This document shows positions 1 to 7,233 of a stretch of DNA of 32,238 nt, in pieces (position 1 is the first letter of the stretch; the number at the start of each line of letters is the position of its first letter). The stretch lies in NCBI RefSeq assembly GCF_004122735.1, contig NZ_SDIF01000074.1, forward strand, positions 1 to 32,238. The letters are read 5' to 3'. Both the position numbers and the translations under genes were made by a program. Under the pieces are notes generated by a model. The model saw nothing but the letters and a program-made list of their open reading frames with translations, was not told where the DNA came from and did not search any database. Source of the DNA: Streptomyces sioyaensis. GTDB lineage: Bacteria; Actinomycetota; Actinomycetes; Streptomycetales; Streptomycetaceae.

Positions 1-558
1 GTCTCCGACTCGTACTTCGTGGTGGCGCACTTCCATTACGTGGTCTTCGGTACGGTCGTCTTCGCGATGTTCGCCGGATTCCACTTCTGGTGGCCGAAGA
101 TGACCGGCAAGATGCTGGACGAGCGGCTCGGGAAGATCACCTTCTGGACGCTTTTCGTGGGCTTCCACGGCACCTTCCTCGTCCAGCACTGGCTGGGCGC
201 CGAGGGCATGATGCGGCGTATCCCTGACTACCTCGCGGCCGACGGTTTCACGACCCTGAACACCGTCTCCAGCATCTTCTCCTTCCTTCTCGGGCTCTCC
301 CTCCTGCCGTTCCTCTACAACGTGTGGAAGACCGCGAAGTACGGCGCGAAGGTCGAGTCCCACGATCCCTGGGGGTACGGCCGTTCGCTGGAATGGGCGA
401 CGTCCTGCCCGCCGCCGCGGCACAACTTCCGTACGCTGCCGCGTATTCGCTCCGAATCCCCGGCCTTCGATCTGCACCACCCGGAGATCGCACGCGATAT
501 CGAGACCTTGACGGACGCCGGGGACACGCCTGCCACCGGAATCGGGGCACGCCGATGA
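1..558 (+). CDS. ctaD: Cytochrome c oxidase subunit I (aa3 type), C-terminal part
   Basis: The 5' end lies outside the window; frame 1 is open from base 1 to the TGA at 556-558 (185 codons visible). Subunit I carries heme a and the heme a3/CuB centre of the terminal oxidase in the cytoplasmic membrane. The visible part begins with the HFHYV motif of transmembrane helix X, whose two histidines (10 and 12 of the fragment) ligate heme a3 and heme a. The last two membrane helices follow (about 40-65 and 85-105), and then a hydrophilic tail with the conserved DPWGYGRSLEW segment. The usual length is near 560-580 residues, so about one third is present. The stop overlaps the ATG of the next gene (ATGA at 555-558). 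No subunit II or III gene is visible, so this may be a stand-alone or second ctaD copy. Confidence 0.95.
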   Translation, partial: VSDSYFVVAHFHYVVFGTVVFAMFAGFHFWWPKMTGKMLDERLGKITFWTLFVGFHGTFLVQHWLGAEGMMRRIPDYLAADGFTTLNTVSSIFSFLLGLSLLPFLYNVWKTAKYGAKVESHDPWGYGRSLEWATSCPPPRHNFRTLPRIRSESPAFDLHHPEIARDIETLTDAGDTPATGIGARR

Positions 559-1100
559 ACGAGGGAACGCGGATGGGCGAAGGAAGTCGGAGGGGCGAAG
601 GAAGCCGGAGGGGCGAAGGAAGCCGGAGGGGTGGAGGAAGACGGAGGGGCGAGGGCAGGGAAACGGGAAGAGGACGGCGGAAGGGCGAGGGCCGGGAAAT
701 GGGCGGGGGAATGTCCGAAGGGGGCGGTCTGCCGTACGCAGCGGAAATGCCGGGGGCCGACGGTACGGCGATGGACCGGGCCATCAACGAGATCGAGGGA
801 TTTCTCCTCTGGGAGGCGGAGAAGGACCGGGCACGTATCCGCGCGGAGGCCTTCTGCGCGGGCCTGCCCTGGCTCACCGACAGTCAGCGGCGGGAAGTGG
901 AGCTGCACTACTGCCGCGACCAGCGCGATGCCACGTGGGCGTATCTGGAGCGCATCGCGGTCCGCAGCGCCACCCTGCGGACCGAATACGAAGGCGTCTA
1001 CCGGGCCCTGCGCCGACGGCTGATCACCGTGTTCCTCAGCGGCACGGTCGCCGTCGCGGCGCTGGTGACGGTGGCGGTCGCCGGCATGGCCGTGCGGTGA
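555..1100 (+). CDS. Hypothetical protein with a Gly/Arg/Glu repeat and C-terminal membrane helix
   Basis: I do not recognise a named family. The 181-residue frame starts at ATG 555, which overlaps the ctaD stop and has GGGG seven bases upstream. The first ~55 residues are a low-complexity Gly/Arg/Glu stretch made by an 18-bp repeat. Residues ~70-150 form a charged, probably helical domain with ELHYCRDQRDATWAYLERIA. A single membrane helix ends the protein (about 155-178, TVAVAALVTVAVAGMAV). The topology suggests a small cytoplasmic domain anchored by its C terminus. Translational coupling to ctaD suggests a role at the oxidase, which is inference. An alternative start at ATG 699, with GAGGG seven bases before it, would remove the whole repeat from the protein. 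Confidence 0.7.
   Translation: MNEGTRMGEGSRRGEGSRRGEGSRRGGGRRRGEGRETGRGRRKGEGREMGGGMSEGGGLPYAAEMPGADGTAMDRAINEIEGFLLWEAEKDRARIRAEAFCAGLPWLTDSQRREVELHYCRDQRDATWAYLERIAVRSATLRTEYEGVYRALRRRLITVFLSGTVAVAALVTVAVAGMAVR
575..646 (+). repeat. 18-bp tandem repeat, four copies
   Basis: Four consecutive 18-base units (575-592, 593-610, 611-628, 629-646) of the form gggcgaaggaagccggag. The second and third are identical; the first differs at one base and the fourth at three. The array is in frame with the gene starting at 555 and encodes repeated GEGSRR. The purine strand bias is strong. Confidence 0.9.
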
Positions 1101-1166
1101 GGGTGACGCCCGCGCGGTGCGTTGAGGGTGACGCCCACGCACGGGCGGGGCGCGGCCGTCACCCCT

Positions 1167-1182
1167 GGCCGGTCAGCCGGCC
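1167..1182. terminator. GC-rich hairpin between convergent genes
   Basis: GGCCGG-tcag-CCGGCC is a perfect 6-bp stem with a 4-base loop, placed between the gene ending at 1100 (+) and the one ending at 1209 (-). There is no U-tract, which is common in Streptomyces. Just before it lies an imperfect direct repeat of gagggtgacgccc (1099-1111 and about 1125-1137). Confidence 0.4.
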
Positions 1183-1208
1183 GGTCGGCCGGTGCACCCG
1201 AGCGCCGC

Positions 1209-1907
1209 TCAGCCGGTGACCGTGATCTGGGAAGCGGGATCGGTGGTGTCGGCGACCTTGTAGGTGGCGTTGAACGTCGAACTGGTCGCGGTGGTCGGGC
1301 AGCCGAAGCCGCCCACCACCTTCACCGGTACCGCGGCGTTCGTGAAGGTGAGCGTGGACGGTGCGCCGTTGGTCCAGGTGCCGCCCACCGTTGCCGGTGC
1401 GGTGGGGGCCGCGGTGACCGTGCAGGACGCCAGCCCGCTGGTCTTGAGGACGAATCCGCCGGTGGGGATGGTCAGGCCGGCGGTGACCGGCGCCCCGTTC
1501 TGCATGGCGACGCCCCAGGTGCCGGTCGTGGTGACGCTCGCGCTGACGCCCGGCAGGCTCGTCGAGCAGGAGCCGTAGGTCGCCGGGGTGGTCGAACTGC
1601 TCACCGGACCGGCCGGGTTGTGGTTGCCGGGCGCGGCCGGGACCTGCCCGCTGGAGGTCGAGGTCGTACAGGTCACCGTCACCGCACCGGCCTTGAAGGT
1701 GGCCTTGCCGCTGAGCGTGGCGGTGAAGCCGTGACCTGCCGGACTCACGGTCGTGGCGGCCGGGGCGAGCGGTGCCGACGGGGCGGGCAGGGCCGCCGCG
1801 GAACCCGGCACGGCGAGCGGCAGGGCGAGCGCCGCGACGATCCCGGTGCCGGCGGAACGGAACGCGCGTCTGCGCTGCGTACGGCGGGCGGGGTGCGTCA
1901 TCGTCAT
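1209..1907 (-). CDS. Secreted Ser/Thr-rich hypothetical protein
   Basis: A 232-residue protein with a classical Sec signal. The N terminus is basic (THPARRTQRRRAFRS), the hydrophobic core is GIVAALALPLAVPGSAAA, and a cleavage site is likely near AAALPAP (about residue 40). The mature part is rich in Thr, Ser, Gly and Val with short beta-type segments. It has four cysteines in Cys-Thr or Cys-Ser contexts, able to form two disulfides. No catalytic motif is visible. The start at 1907 is supported by GAAGGAG eight bases upstream. Similar secreted proteins are common in Streptomyces, but I cannot name the family. It follows the DUF6230/DUF6114 pair on the same strand with a 190-base gap, so it may have its own promoter. 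Confidence 0.8.
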   Translation of the reverse strand: MTMTHPARRTQRRRAFRSAGTGIVAALALPLAVPGSAAALPAPSAPLAPAATTVSPAGHGFTATLSGKATFKAGAVTVTCTTSTSSGQVPAAPGNHNPAGPVSSSTTPATYGSCSTSLPGVSASVTTTGTWGVAMQNGAPVTAGLTIPTGGFVLKTSGLASCTVTAAPTAPATVGGTWTNGAPSTLTFTNAAVPVKVVGGFGCPTTATSSTFNATYKVADTTDPASQITVTG

Positions 1908-2099
1908 CGTGGGTCTCCTTCAAGGGGGGTGGGTGCCACAGGGGCGGTCGGTCCGCGGTGCGGGCAGCGGTCCGGTCCCGTACGCGGACGACGGCGCTGG
2001 GGGGTACGGGTATGGGTACGGGCGCGGCCGGGGGACGGGTGGACCGGGGCCGGGTGGACAGATGCGGGCTGAAGGCTGCGGGCTGAGGGCTACGGGGTC

Positions 2100-2585
2100 C
2101 TACGGGCCGCTGGGTGCGGGCGCGCCGTCACCTGGTTCGGCACCGGCCCCGGGCGCGCCGTCACCCGGTTCGGCACCGGACCCGGGCGCGCCGTCACCCG
2201 GTTCGGCACCGGACCCGGGCGTCGCGGCGGCGCCGGGTTCCGCCGGTGCGGCCGGCTGCCAGGCGAACATCATCGAGCCGCCGAGAATCCCGAGGACGGT
2301 GCCGATCAGAAAGCCGCCGAGGTTGGACATCACCAGCGCGGCCGCCGCACACAGCACGGTGAGCACCCCCGCGAGGCCCCGGTAGTGCGGGGCGAACCAC
2401 GCCGAGAGCCCCATCACGATCATCACCAGCCCCATCAGCACGGACGGGATGCCGGCGATGCCCTGTTGCAGCATGATCTTCAGCGGCGCGAGGGGGATGG
2501 CGCAGAGCTCGGCGCCGGCGAGGACGGCCGCCAGACCGCCCCAGAAGGGCCGCGCCCTCCGCCAGCGCCGCCAGGTCAGAAGCAT
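2100..2585 (-). CDS. DUF6114-like integral membrane protein with an 11-residue repeat tail
   Basis: A 161-residue protein. An Arg/Trp-rich N terminus (LLTWRRWRRARPFWGG) leads into four hydrophobic segments, at roughly 14-32, 38-60, 66-86 and 90-108. The C-terminal third is a hydrophilic Pro/Gly/Ala/Glu tail containing three copies of the 11-mer GSGAEPGDGAP. The ATG at 2585 lies inside the last codons of the upstream DUF6230 gene (10-base overlap), with AAGGA just before it, so the two are translationally coupled. DUF6230 and DUF6114 genes are neighbours in many Streptomyces genomes; their function is not established. A long open frame continues upstream through the P450 gene but is only a GC-driven shadow. 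Confidence 0.85.
   Translation of the reverse strand: MLLTWRRWRRARPFWGGLAAVLAGAELCAIPLAPLKIMLQQGIAGIPSVLMGLVMIVMGLSAWFAPHYRGLAGVLTVLCAAAALVMSNLGGFLIGTVLGILGGSMMFAWQPAAPAEPGAAATPGSGAEPGDGAPGSGAEPGDGAPGAGAEPGDGAPAPSGP
2118..2216 (-). repeat. 33-bp coding tandem repeat, three copies
   Basis: Units at 2118-2150, 2151-2183 and 2184-2216. The second and third are identical; the first differs at two bases. They encode the 11-residue repeat at the C terminus of the DUF6114 protein. Near-identity at the DNA level points to recent expansion or slippage. Confidence 0.9.
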
Positions 2586-3196
2586 TCCTTGGAGCCCTTG
2601 GAAATCTTCATGTTCAGGCCGGACAGCTTGAAGGTCCCCGCGTTGGTGGCCCAGGCCGTCTGCCGCAGGTTGCTGATGTTGACGTCGTCGGCCTGCTGGG
2701 CGAAGAGGTCCTGCATGCCCTGGGCGCTGTCCGGTCCCTTGTCGAGGGTGGAGGCGTCCCGGCCGATCTCGATGCCGTGGAAGGACGCGTTGCCGGAGAG
2801 CTGGGTGGCGTCCACGAAGAGATTGGTCGCCTCGACGGGCTTGCCGCCCGTACCGGCGCTGAGGTTGAGCGAGATATCGCCGATGACGGGCAGGTGGGTG
2901 ACGACCGACTGGCACAGATGGTTCATCCGGGCGGTCTTGATGGCGGTGACGGCGACCGGCAGGAGGTCTCCCCTGGCGTTCGTGTCCACGCTGCCGTACT
3001 GGGCGAAGCCGTCGCCCGTGAGGCTGTCGGCGGAAACCTTGAACTGCTGTCCCGAGACGGCGAACGACGCCGCCAGTGCCCCGTTGGCCAGGGCGATGCC
3101 CAGGGCGGCCGTGCCGACGAGGGCCGGGACGGACAGCGCGGCGAACCTGCGCCATCTGATGCGTCCCGTGACGGGTCTGCCGTGTGCGTCCTTCAT
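2576..3196 (-). CDS. DUF6230 family protein (family often labelled 'cholesterol esterase')
   Basis: A 206-residue protein. A short basic N terminus (GRPVTGRIRWRRF) precedes a hydrophobic segment, residues ~18-42 (AALSVPALVGTAALGIALANGALA), acting as signal or anchor. A polar, probably beta-rich domain follows, with conserved-looking segments SLTGDGFAQYGS, LLPVAVTAIKTARMNHLCQS and the C-terminal SKGSKECF. Family members have been labelled cholesterol esterase in Streptomyces annotations (from memory). No GxSxG nucleophile motif is visible here, so I do not assign that activity. The start at 3196 has AAGGGGA ten bases upstream; the open frame continues further 5' but only as arginine/proline noise. 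It is the first gene of a coupled pair with DUF6114, next to cyp125 on the same strand. Confidence 0.85.
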   Translation of the reverse strand: MKDAHGRPVTGRIRWRRFAALSVPALVGTAALGIALANGALAASFAVSGQQFKVSADSLTGDGFAQYGSVDTNARGDLLPVAVTAIKTARMNHLCQSVVTHLPVIGDISLNLSAGTGGKPVEATNLFVDATQLSGNASFHGIEIGRDASTLDKGPDSAQGMQDLFAQQADDVNISNLRQTAWATNAGTFKLSGLNMKISKGSKECF

Positions 3197-3426
3197 ATCG
3201 GTGTGTCCCCTTCGAAGAGCGAGCGCGCTGTCGAACTGTGTGGGGGGTGCCGGTGCGTGGTGGGGCGTGCTGGGGCGTGCTGTGCGGGCGCGTCGGCGTG
3301 CGGCGCGGGTGTGGCGACGCGCGGGGGCCGGCGTGTGCGGAGGTGGGGAAGAACGTGCGGTTCGGGTGCCGGCGCTGCGGAGCTGTGCGCGAAGATGCCG
3401 AACTGCCAAGTGTTACCCGCGAGTTG

Positions 3427-3455
3427 AATGTAAGTCTGAGCATGACAACTGACAA
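3427..3455 (-). promoter_or_regulatory. Candidate sigma-70-type promoter for the DUF6230/DUF6114 pair
   Basis: On the minus strand: -35 TTGTCA (3455-3450), a 17-base spacer, and -10 TACATT (3432-3427). The predicted start is near 3420, giving a leader of about 225 bases before the ATG at 3196. The surrounding bases are clearly more AT-rich than the rest of the 3197-3637 interval. Confidence 0.45.
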
Positions 3456-3490
3456 GCTTGCGGAAGGAACCGGTTTCGGACATACCGCTC

Positions 3491-3506
3491 GTCCGGCTTT
3501 CCGGAC
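3491..3506 (-). terminator. Hairpin downstream of cyp125
   Basis: A perfect 6-bp stem (GTCCGG/CCGGAC) with a 4-base loop, about 130 bases past the cyp125 stop and just upstream of the candidate DUF6230 promoter. It could end cyp125 transcription. There is no T-run. Apart from this and the promoter, the 441-base gap 3197-3637 shows nothing I can name. Confidence 0.3.
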
Positions 3507-3637
3507 CGGCCCCTCCCGTACCCGGCGCCCCGCCTCTCCCCGTCCCCGGCATGCCCCACGCAGCGGCGAGGCGCCCACCCCATGGATCCGGGTGCGCGCC
3601 CTGCTCTCTTCGCGGCCCTCTTGGAGGGGGTACGGGC

Positions 3638-4870
3638 TCAGCCGTAATGAACCCGGAGTTCCTTGACGCCGTTGAGCCAGGCCGAGCGCAGTCGGCGTGG
3701 GTCGCCCGCCAGGGAGATGCCGGGCAGGGCGTCCGCGAGGGCCTGGAAGATCAGGTTGATCTCCAGCACCGCGAGGGACTTGCCGAGGCAGAAGTGCGGG
3801 CCGCCGCCGCCGAATCCCAGATGGGGGTTGGGGTCGCGGGTGATGTCGAAGACCTCGGGGTCGGTGAAGACCTCCGGGTCGTTGTTGGCGGAGGAGTAGA
3901 AGATCCCCACCCGCTGCCCTTCCTTGATCTTCGCACCGCCCAGTTCGGTGTCCTGGGTGGCGGTGCGCTGGAAGGAGACCACCGGCGTCGCCCACCGCAC
4001 GATCTCCTCGGCCGCGGTCGCCGGGCGCTCGCGCTTGAAGAGTTCCCACTGGTCGGGGTGGGTGAGGAAGGCGTGCATGCCGTGGGTGATGGCGTTGCGG
4101 GTGGTCTCGTTGCCGGCCACCGCCAGCAGCAGCACGAAGAACCCGAACTCGTCGGAGCCGAGGTTCCCCTCGTGCTCCGCCGCCACCAGCCGGCTGACGA
4201 TGTCCTCGGCCGGACACTCCTTGCGCGCCGCGGCGAGGTTCATCGCGTACGAGATCAGCTCCATGGCCGCGTTGCTGCCGACCTCTTCGGTGATCGCCAG
4301 CTCGGGATCGTCGTACGCGACCATCTTGTTCGACCAGTCGAAGATCCGGGCCCGGTCGTCCTGGGGGATGCCGATCAGTTCCGCGATGGCCTGGAGGGGG
4401 AGTTCGCAGGCGATGTCGGTGACGAAGTCCCCGGTGCCGTTGCGGCGCGCCTCGTCGACGATGTGCACCGCCCGGCGGCGTAGCGCGTCCTCCAGGCCGC
4501 GGATGGCGCGCGGGGTGAAGCCGCGCTGCACGATCTGCCGGACCCGGGTGTGCTCGGGCGGGTCCATGTTCAGCATGATGAGTTTCTGTACGTCGATCTG
4601 CTCACGGGTCATGGACGCGTTGAACCGGATGATCGAGGTGTTGCGGCTGGCGGAGAAGATGTCCGGCTTGGTGGACACCTCCTTGACGTCCTGGTGGCGC
4701 GTGACGACCCAGTAGCCGTCGTCGTCGAAGCCGGCAATGCCGTGCGGCTGGGCGTTCCACCACACCGGAGCGGTCTGCCGCAGCAGCGCGAACTCGGGGA
4801 GCGGGACGCGGGACTGATAGACGTCGGGGTCGGTGAAGTCGAACCCGTCGGGCAACGCGGGGCATGGCAT
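3638..4870 (-). CDS. cyp125: Cytochrome P450, CYP125 family (steroid C26/C27 monooxygenase)
   Basis: A 410-residue P450. Mycobacterial CYP125 oxidises the terminal methyl of the cholesterol/cholestenone side chain to alcohol, aldehyde and acid, opening side-chain beta-oxidation. Family-specific segments are LPDGFDFTDPDVY at the N terminus, MLNMDPPEHTRVRQIVQRGFTPRAI, CELPLQAIAELIGIPQDDR, the I-helix AVAGNETTRNAITHGM and PHLGFGGGGPHFCLG, with the heme-ligand Cys near 361. The I-helix has Asn-Glu in place of the common His-Glu, as I recall in CYP125. I chose ATG 4870 because CAGGAG sits seven bases before it and the protein then begins as CYP125 does. ATGs at 4888, 4897 and 4918 are in frame but lack a good ribosome site. 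It is divergent from the fadA5 gene with a KstR-like palindrome between. The redox partner is not adjacent; the ferredoxin at 15241 is one candidate. Confidence 0.9.
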   Translation of the reverse strand: MPCPALPDGFDFTDPDVYQSRVPLPEFALLRQTAPVWWNAQPHGIAGFDDDGYWVVTRHQDVKEVSTKPDIFSASRNTSIIRFNASMTREQIDVQKLIMLNMDPPEHTRVRQIVQRGFTPRAIRGLEDALRRRAVHIVDEARRNGTGDFVTDIACELPLQAIAELIGIPQDDRARIFDWSNKMVAYDDPELAITEEVGSNAAMELISYAMNLAAARKECPAEDIVSRLVAAEHEGNLGSDEFGFFVLLLAVAGNETTRNAITHGMHAFLTHPDQWELFKRERPATAAEEIVRWATPVVSFQRTATQDTELGGAKIKEGQRVGIFYSSANNDPEVFTDPEVFDITRDPNPHLGFGGGGPHFCLGKSLAVLEINLIFQALADALPGISLAGDPRRLRSAWLNGVKELRVHYG

Positions 4871-4937
4871 CGGCGACTCCTGGTCCATCTGGTCCATCCA
4901 AAATTTCTGACGGTTCATCAGGTATGGATCGCGGTGA

Positions 4938-4966
4938 AGGTAGTGACGAGTTCCGCAAGTGGCAAG
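4938..4966 (-). promoter_or_regulatory. Candidate cyp125 promoter
   Basis: Minus strand: -35 TTGCCA (4966-4961), a 17-base spacer and -10 TACCTT (4943-4938). Transcription would start near 4931, about 60 bases before the chosen ATG. The palindrome at 5045-5068 lies about 80 bases upstream of this -35. Confidence 0.4.
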
Positions 4967-5044
4967 GGCCGTGGCGACTCCCTTTGTGGACAAGGGTGTT
5001 GCATGCCCCTTGCGCCCCGGAGGGCGGCTCATAAGACTGTTTGC

Positions 5045-5068
5045 AGAACTAGAACGCGTACTAGTTCT
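5045..5068. promoter_or_regulatory. KstR-like operator between cyp125 and fadA5
   Basis: A 24-bp inverted repeat: arms AGAACTAG and CTAGTTCT around the 8-base core AACGCGTA, with 11 of 12 base pairs matching. The central 14 bases TAGAACGCGTACTA fit the mycobacterial KstR pattern TnnAACnnGTTnnA at all but one position (GTA for GTT). It lies 51 bases before the fadA5 ATG and upstream of the cyp125 promoter. In M. tuberculosis the divergent cyp125/fadA5 pair is KstR-controlled (established knowledge). Confidence 0.65.
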
Positions 5069-5118
5069 TCTTCCGTGGGTGCCGGGACCCGCGGACGCGA
5101 GGAGAGGACGAGTCAGTC

Positions 5119-6288
5119 ATGGCCGCGGAACCCGTCATCGTCGAAGCAGTACGCACCCCGATCGGCAGGCGCCAGGGCGCGCTCGCCAACCTTCACCCCG
5201 CCTACCTCCTGGGCGAGACCTACCGCGAACTCCTCTCCCGTACGGGCATCCAGCCCGACTGCATCGAACAGATCGTCAGCGGCACCGTCACCCACGCCGG
5301 TGAACAGTCCATGAACCCGGCCCGCAACGCCTGGCTGGCGATGGGCCTTCCGTACGAGACCGCCGCGACCACCGTGGACTGCCAGTGCGGATCCTCCCAG
5401 CAAGCTAACCACATGGTCGCCAACATGATCGCGAGCGGCGTCATCGACGTCGGCATCGGCTGCGGTGTCGAGGCGATGTCCCGGGTGCCGCTCGGCAGCG
5501 CCTCCAAGCACGGCCCCGGAAAGCCCTGGCCGGACGAGTGGAACGTCGATCTGCCCAACCAGTTCGAGGCGGCCGAACGCATCGCCCGCCACCGCGGGCT
5601 GACCCGCGAGAACGTCGATTCGCTCGGGCTGATCTCACAGGAGCGGGCGGCCGCCGCCTGGGCCGAGGAGCGCTTCAAACGGGAGACCTTCGCCGTCCAG
5701 GTGCCCACCACCGAGGACGAGCAGGCCGCGGGCCAGGGCATGTGGCGGCTGGTCGACCGGGACGAGGGGCTGCGCGACACCAGCATGGAGGCGCTGGCCG
5801 GCCTCAAGCCCGTGATGCCGACCGCGGTCCACACCGCGGGCAACTCCTCGCAGATCTCCGACGGGGCCGCCGCGGTGATGTGGGCCTCCAAGCGGATGGC
5901 CCGCGCCCTCAAGCTCAAGCCGCGCGCCCGGATCGTGGCGCAGGCACTGGTCGGCTCCGATCCGCACTTCCATCTGGACGGGCCCATCGACGCCACCCGC
6001 GCGGTGCTCGGCAAGGCCGGGATGTCGCTGAGGGACATCGACCTCGTCGAGATCAACGAGGCCTTCGCCTCCGTGGTGCTCTCCTGGGCGCAGACCTTCG
6101 ACCAGGACCTGGAGAAGGTGAACGTGAACGGCGGCGCCATCGCCCTGGGCCACCCGGTCGGCGCCACCGGCGCCCGGCTGGTGACCACCGCGCTGCACGA
6201 ACTCGAACGCCGGGACAAGGAGTTCGCCCTGATCACCATGTGTGCCGGCGGCGCGCTGGCGACGGGGACGATCATCCAGCGGCTGTAG
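5119..6288 (+). CDS. fadA5: Steroid 3-ketoacyl-CoA thiolase, FadA5-like
   Basis: A 389-residue thiolase. FadA5 of M. tuberculosis performs the thiolytic step in beta-oxidation of the cholesterol side chain, releasing acetyl- or propionyl-CoA. The catalytic residues are in place: Cys90 in VDCQCGSSQQANH (acylated nucleophile), His345 in ALGHPVGATGARL, and Cys375 in TMCAGGALATGT. Other segments match FadA5 closely, such as DLPNQFEAAERIA, HTAGNSSQISDGAAAV and DIDLVEINEAFASVVLSWA. Length and spacing match the family. The ATG at 5119 has GAGAGGA about 11 bases upstream. It is divergent from cyp125, the same arrangement as Rv3545c/Rv3546. It could also act on other long-chain or sterol-like 3-ketoacyl-CoAs. 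Confidence 0.9.
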   Translation: MAAEPVIVEAVRTPIGRRQGALANLHPAYLLGETYRELLSRTGIQPDCIEQIVSGTVTHAGEQSMNPARNAWLAMGLPYETAATTVDCQCGSSQQANHMVANMIASGVIDVGIGCGVEAMSRVPLGSASKHGPGKPWPDEWNVDLPNQFEAAERIARHRGLTRENVDSLGLISQERAAAAWAEERFKRETFAVQVPTTEDEQAAGQGMWRLVDRDEGLRDTSMEALAGLKPVMPTAVHTAGNSSQISDGAAAVMWASKRMARALKLKPRARIVAQALVGSDPHFHLDGPIDATRAVLGKAGMSLRDIDLVEINEAFASVVLSWAQTFDQDLEKVNVNGGAIALGHPVGATGARLVTTALHELERRDKEFALITMCAGGALATGTIIQRL

Positions 6289-6289
6289 G

Positions 6290-6319
6290 GACTGTCCGGC
6301 GGATCGGGATCGGACAGCC
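6290..6319. terminator. Bidirectional hairpin between fadA5 and the ECF operon
   Basis: CTGTCCG (6292-6298) pairs with CGGACAG (6311-6317) around a 12-base loop, two bases after the fadA5 stop and 15 bases before the stop of the convergent S-component gene. Confidence 0.55.
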
Positions 6320-6333
6320 CCTGGCGGGACGGC

Positions 6334-7233
6334 TCACGAGGCGCCGGCCTCCGGGGGCGGGCCGGGCGTGAAGGAGACGGGGGCGTCGAAGGCGGCGCGG
6401 CGGGTGGCGCGGCGCAGCGCCGTCAGTACGGTGCCGCCCAGCGCGAAGGTGAGGACCACCGTCACCAGGGCCCGGGGCAGGTCCCAGCCGAGGGAGGTGG
6501 CGAGGCAGTAGGCGAGGAAGCGGGTGAGGTTCTGGCCGAGCGGATCGCCGGGGACGAAGGAGACCCCCGAGGCCATGCCGCCGATGTAGGGCCAGCCCTG
6601 GAGGTTCATGACCAGGCCGTAGAGGACGGCGGAGACGGCTCCGTACGCGGCGAGCAGGGCCAGTTCCCGGCGGCCGCGCAGCCGGTCGGGACCGGGCAGC
6701 AGACCGGCCCCCATCGACACCCATCCCATCGTCAGCATCTGGAACGGCATCCAGGGCCCGACACCACCGGTCAGCAGGGCCGACGCGAACATCGCCACGG
6801 ATCCCAGCACGAACCCGAAGCCGGGCCCGAGCACCCGCCCCGCCAGCACCATCAGGAAGAACATCGGCTCGATGCCGGCCGTTCCCGCGCCGAGCGGCCG
6901 CATCGCGGCCCCGGCCGCGGCCAGTACGCCGAGCATGGCGATGGCCTTCGCGTCCAGGCCGGTGTCGGCGACGGTCGCCACGACGACGGCGAGCAGCATC
7001 GGCAGCAGCGCGGCGAACAGCCAGGGCGCGTCCCGGGAATGGGCGAGACCGGAGGCCGAATCGGCGAGCAGCGGCCACCCGAAGGCCATCACCCCGATGA
7101 CCGAGATCAGGCACAGCGCGGCGACGGAGCGGGGCCCGAGCCGGATGGCCCGCGCCCGGCGCCCGGTGCCCGGACCGGGCGCGGCGCCGGGGCGCGGCCC
7201 GGCGCCCTCGGTGCGGTGCACGGGCGCGGTCAT
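6334..7233 (-). CDS. ECF transporter S component (substrate-binding membrane subunit), probably cobalamin
   Basis: A 299-residue membrane protein with about six to seven hydrophobic segments: SVAALCLISVIGVMAFGWPL, LFAALLPMLLAVVVATVA, AIAMLGVLAAAGAAM, GIEPMFFLMVLAGRVLG and later ones near LALLAAYGAVSAVLYGLV and VTVVLTFALGGTVL. The layout fits energy-coupling-factor S subunits. It is last in the operon, after the A-A' and T subunits, with ATGA overlap at 7230-7233. The specificity for B12 is inferred from the cobalamin riboswitch heading the operon. The N terminus (~35 residues) is a Pro/Gly/Arg-rich extension without structure. Confidence 0.8.
   Translation of the reverse strand: MTAPVHRTEGAGPRPGAAPGPGTGRRARAIRLGPRSVAALCLISVIGVMAFGWPLLADSASGLAHSRDAPWLFAALLPMLLAVVVATVADTGLDAKAIAMLGVLAAAGAAMRPLGAGTAGIEPMFFLMVLAGRVLGPGFGFVLGSVAMFASALLTGGVGPWMPFQMLTMGWVSMGAGLLPGPDRLRGRRELALLAAYGAVSAVLYGLVMNLQGWPYIGGMASGVSFVPGDPLGQNLTRFLAYCLATSLGWDLPRALVTVVLTFALGGTVLTALRRATRRAAFDAPVSFTPGPPPEAGAS

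Noticed and set aside
2586..4217. Long minus-strand open frame running upstream of the DUF6114 gene through the P450 region
   Set aside because: The upstream part is antisense-phase arginine/glycine/proline noise overlapping cyp125 and DUF6230, both of which have clear family motifs and start sites.
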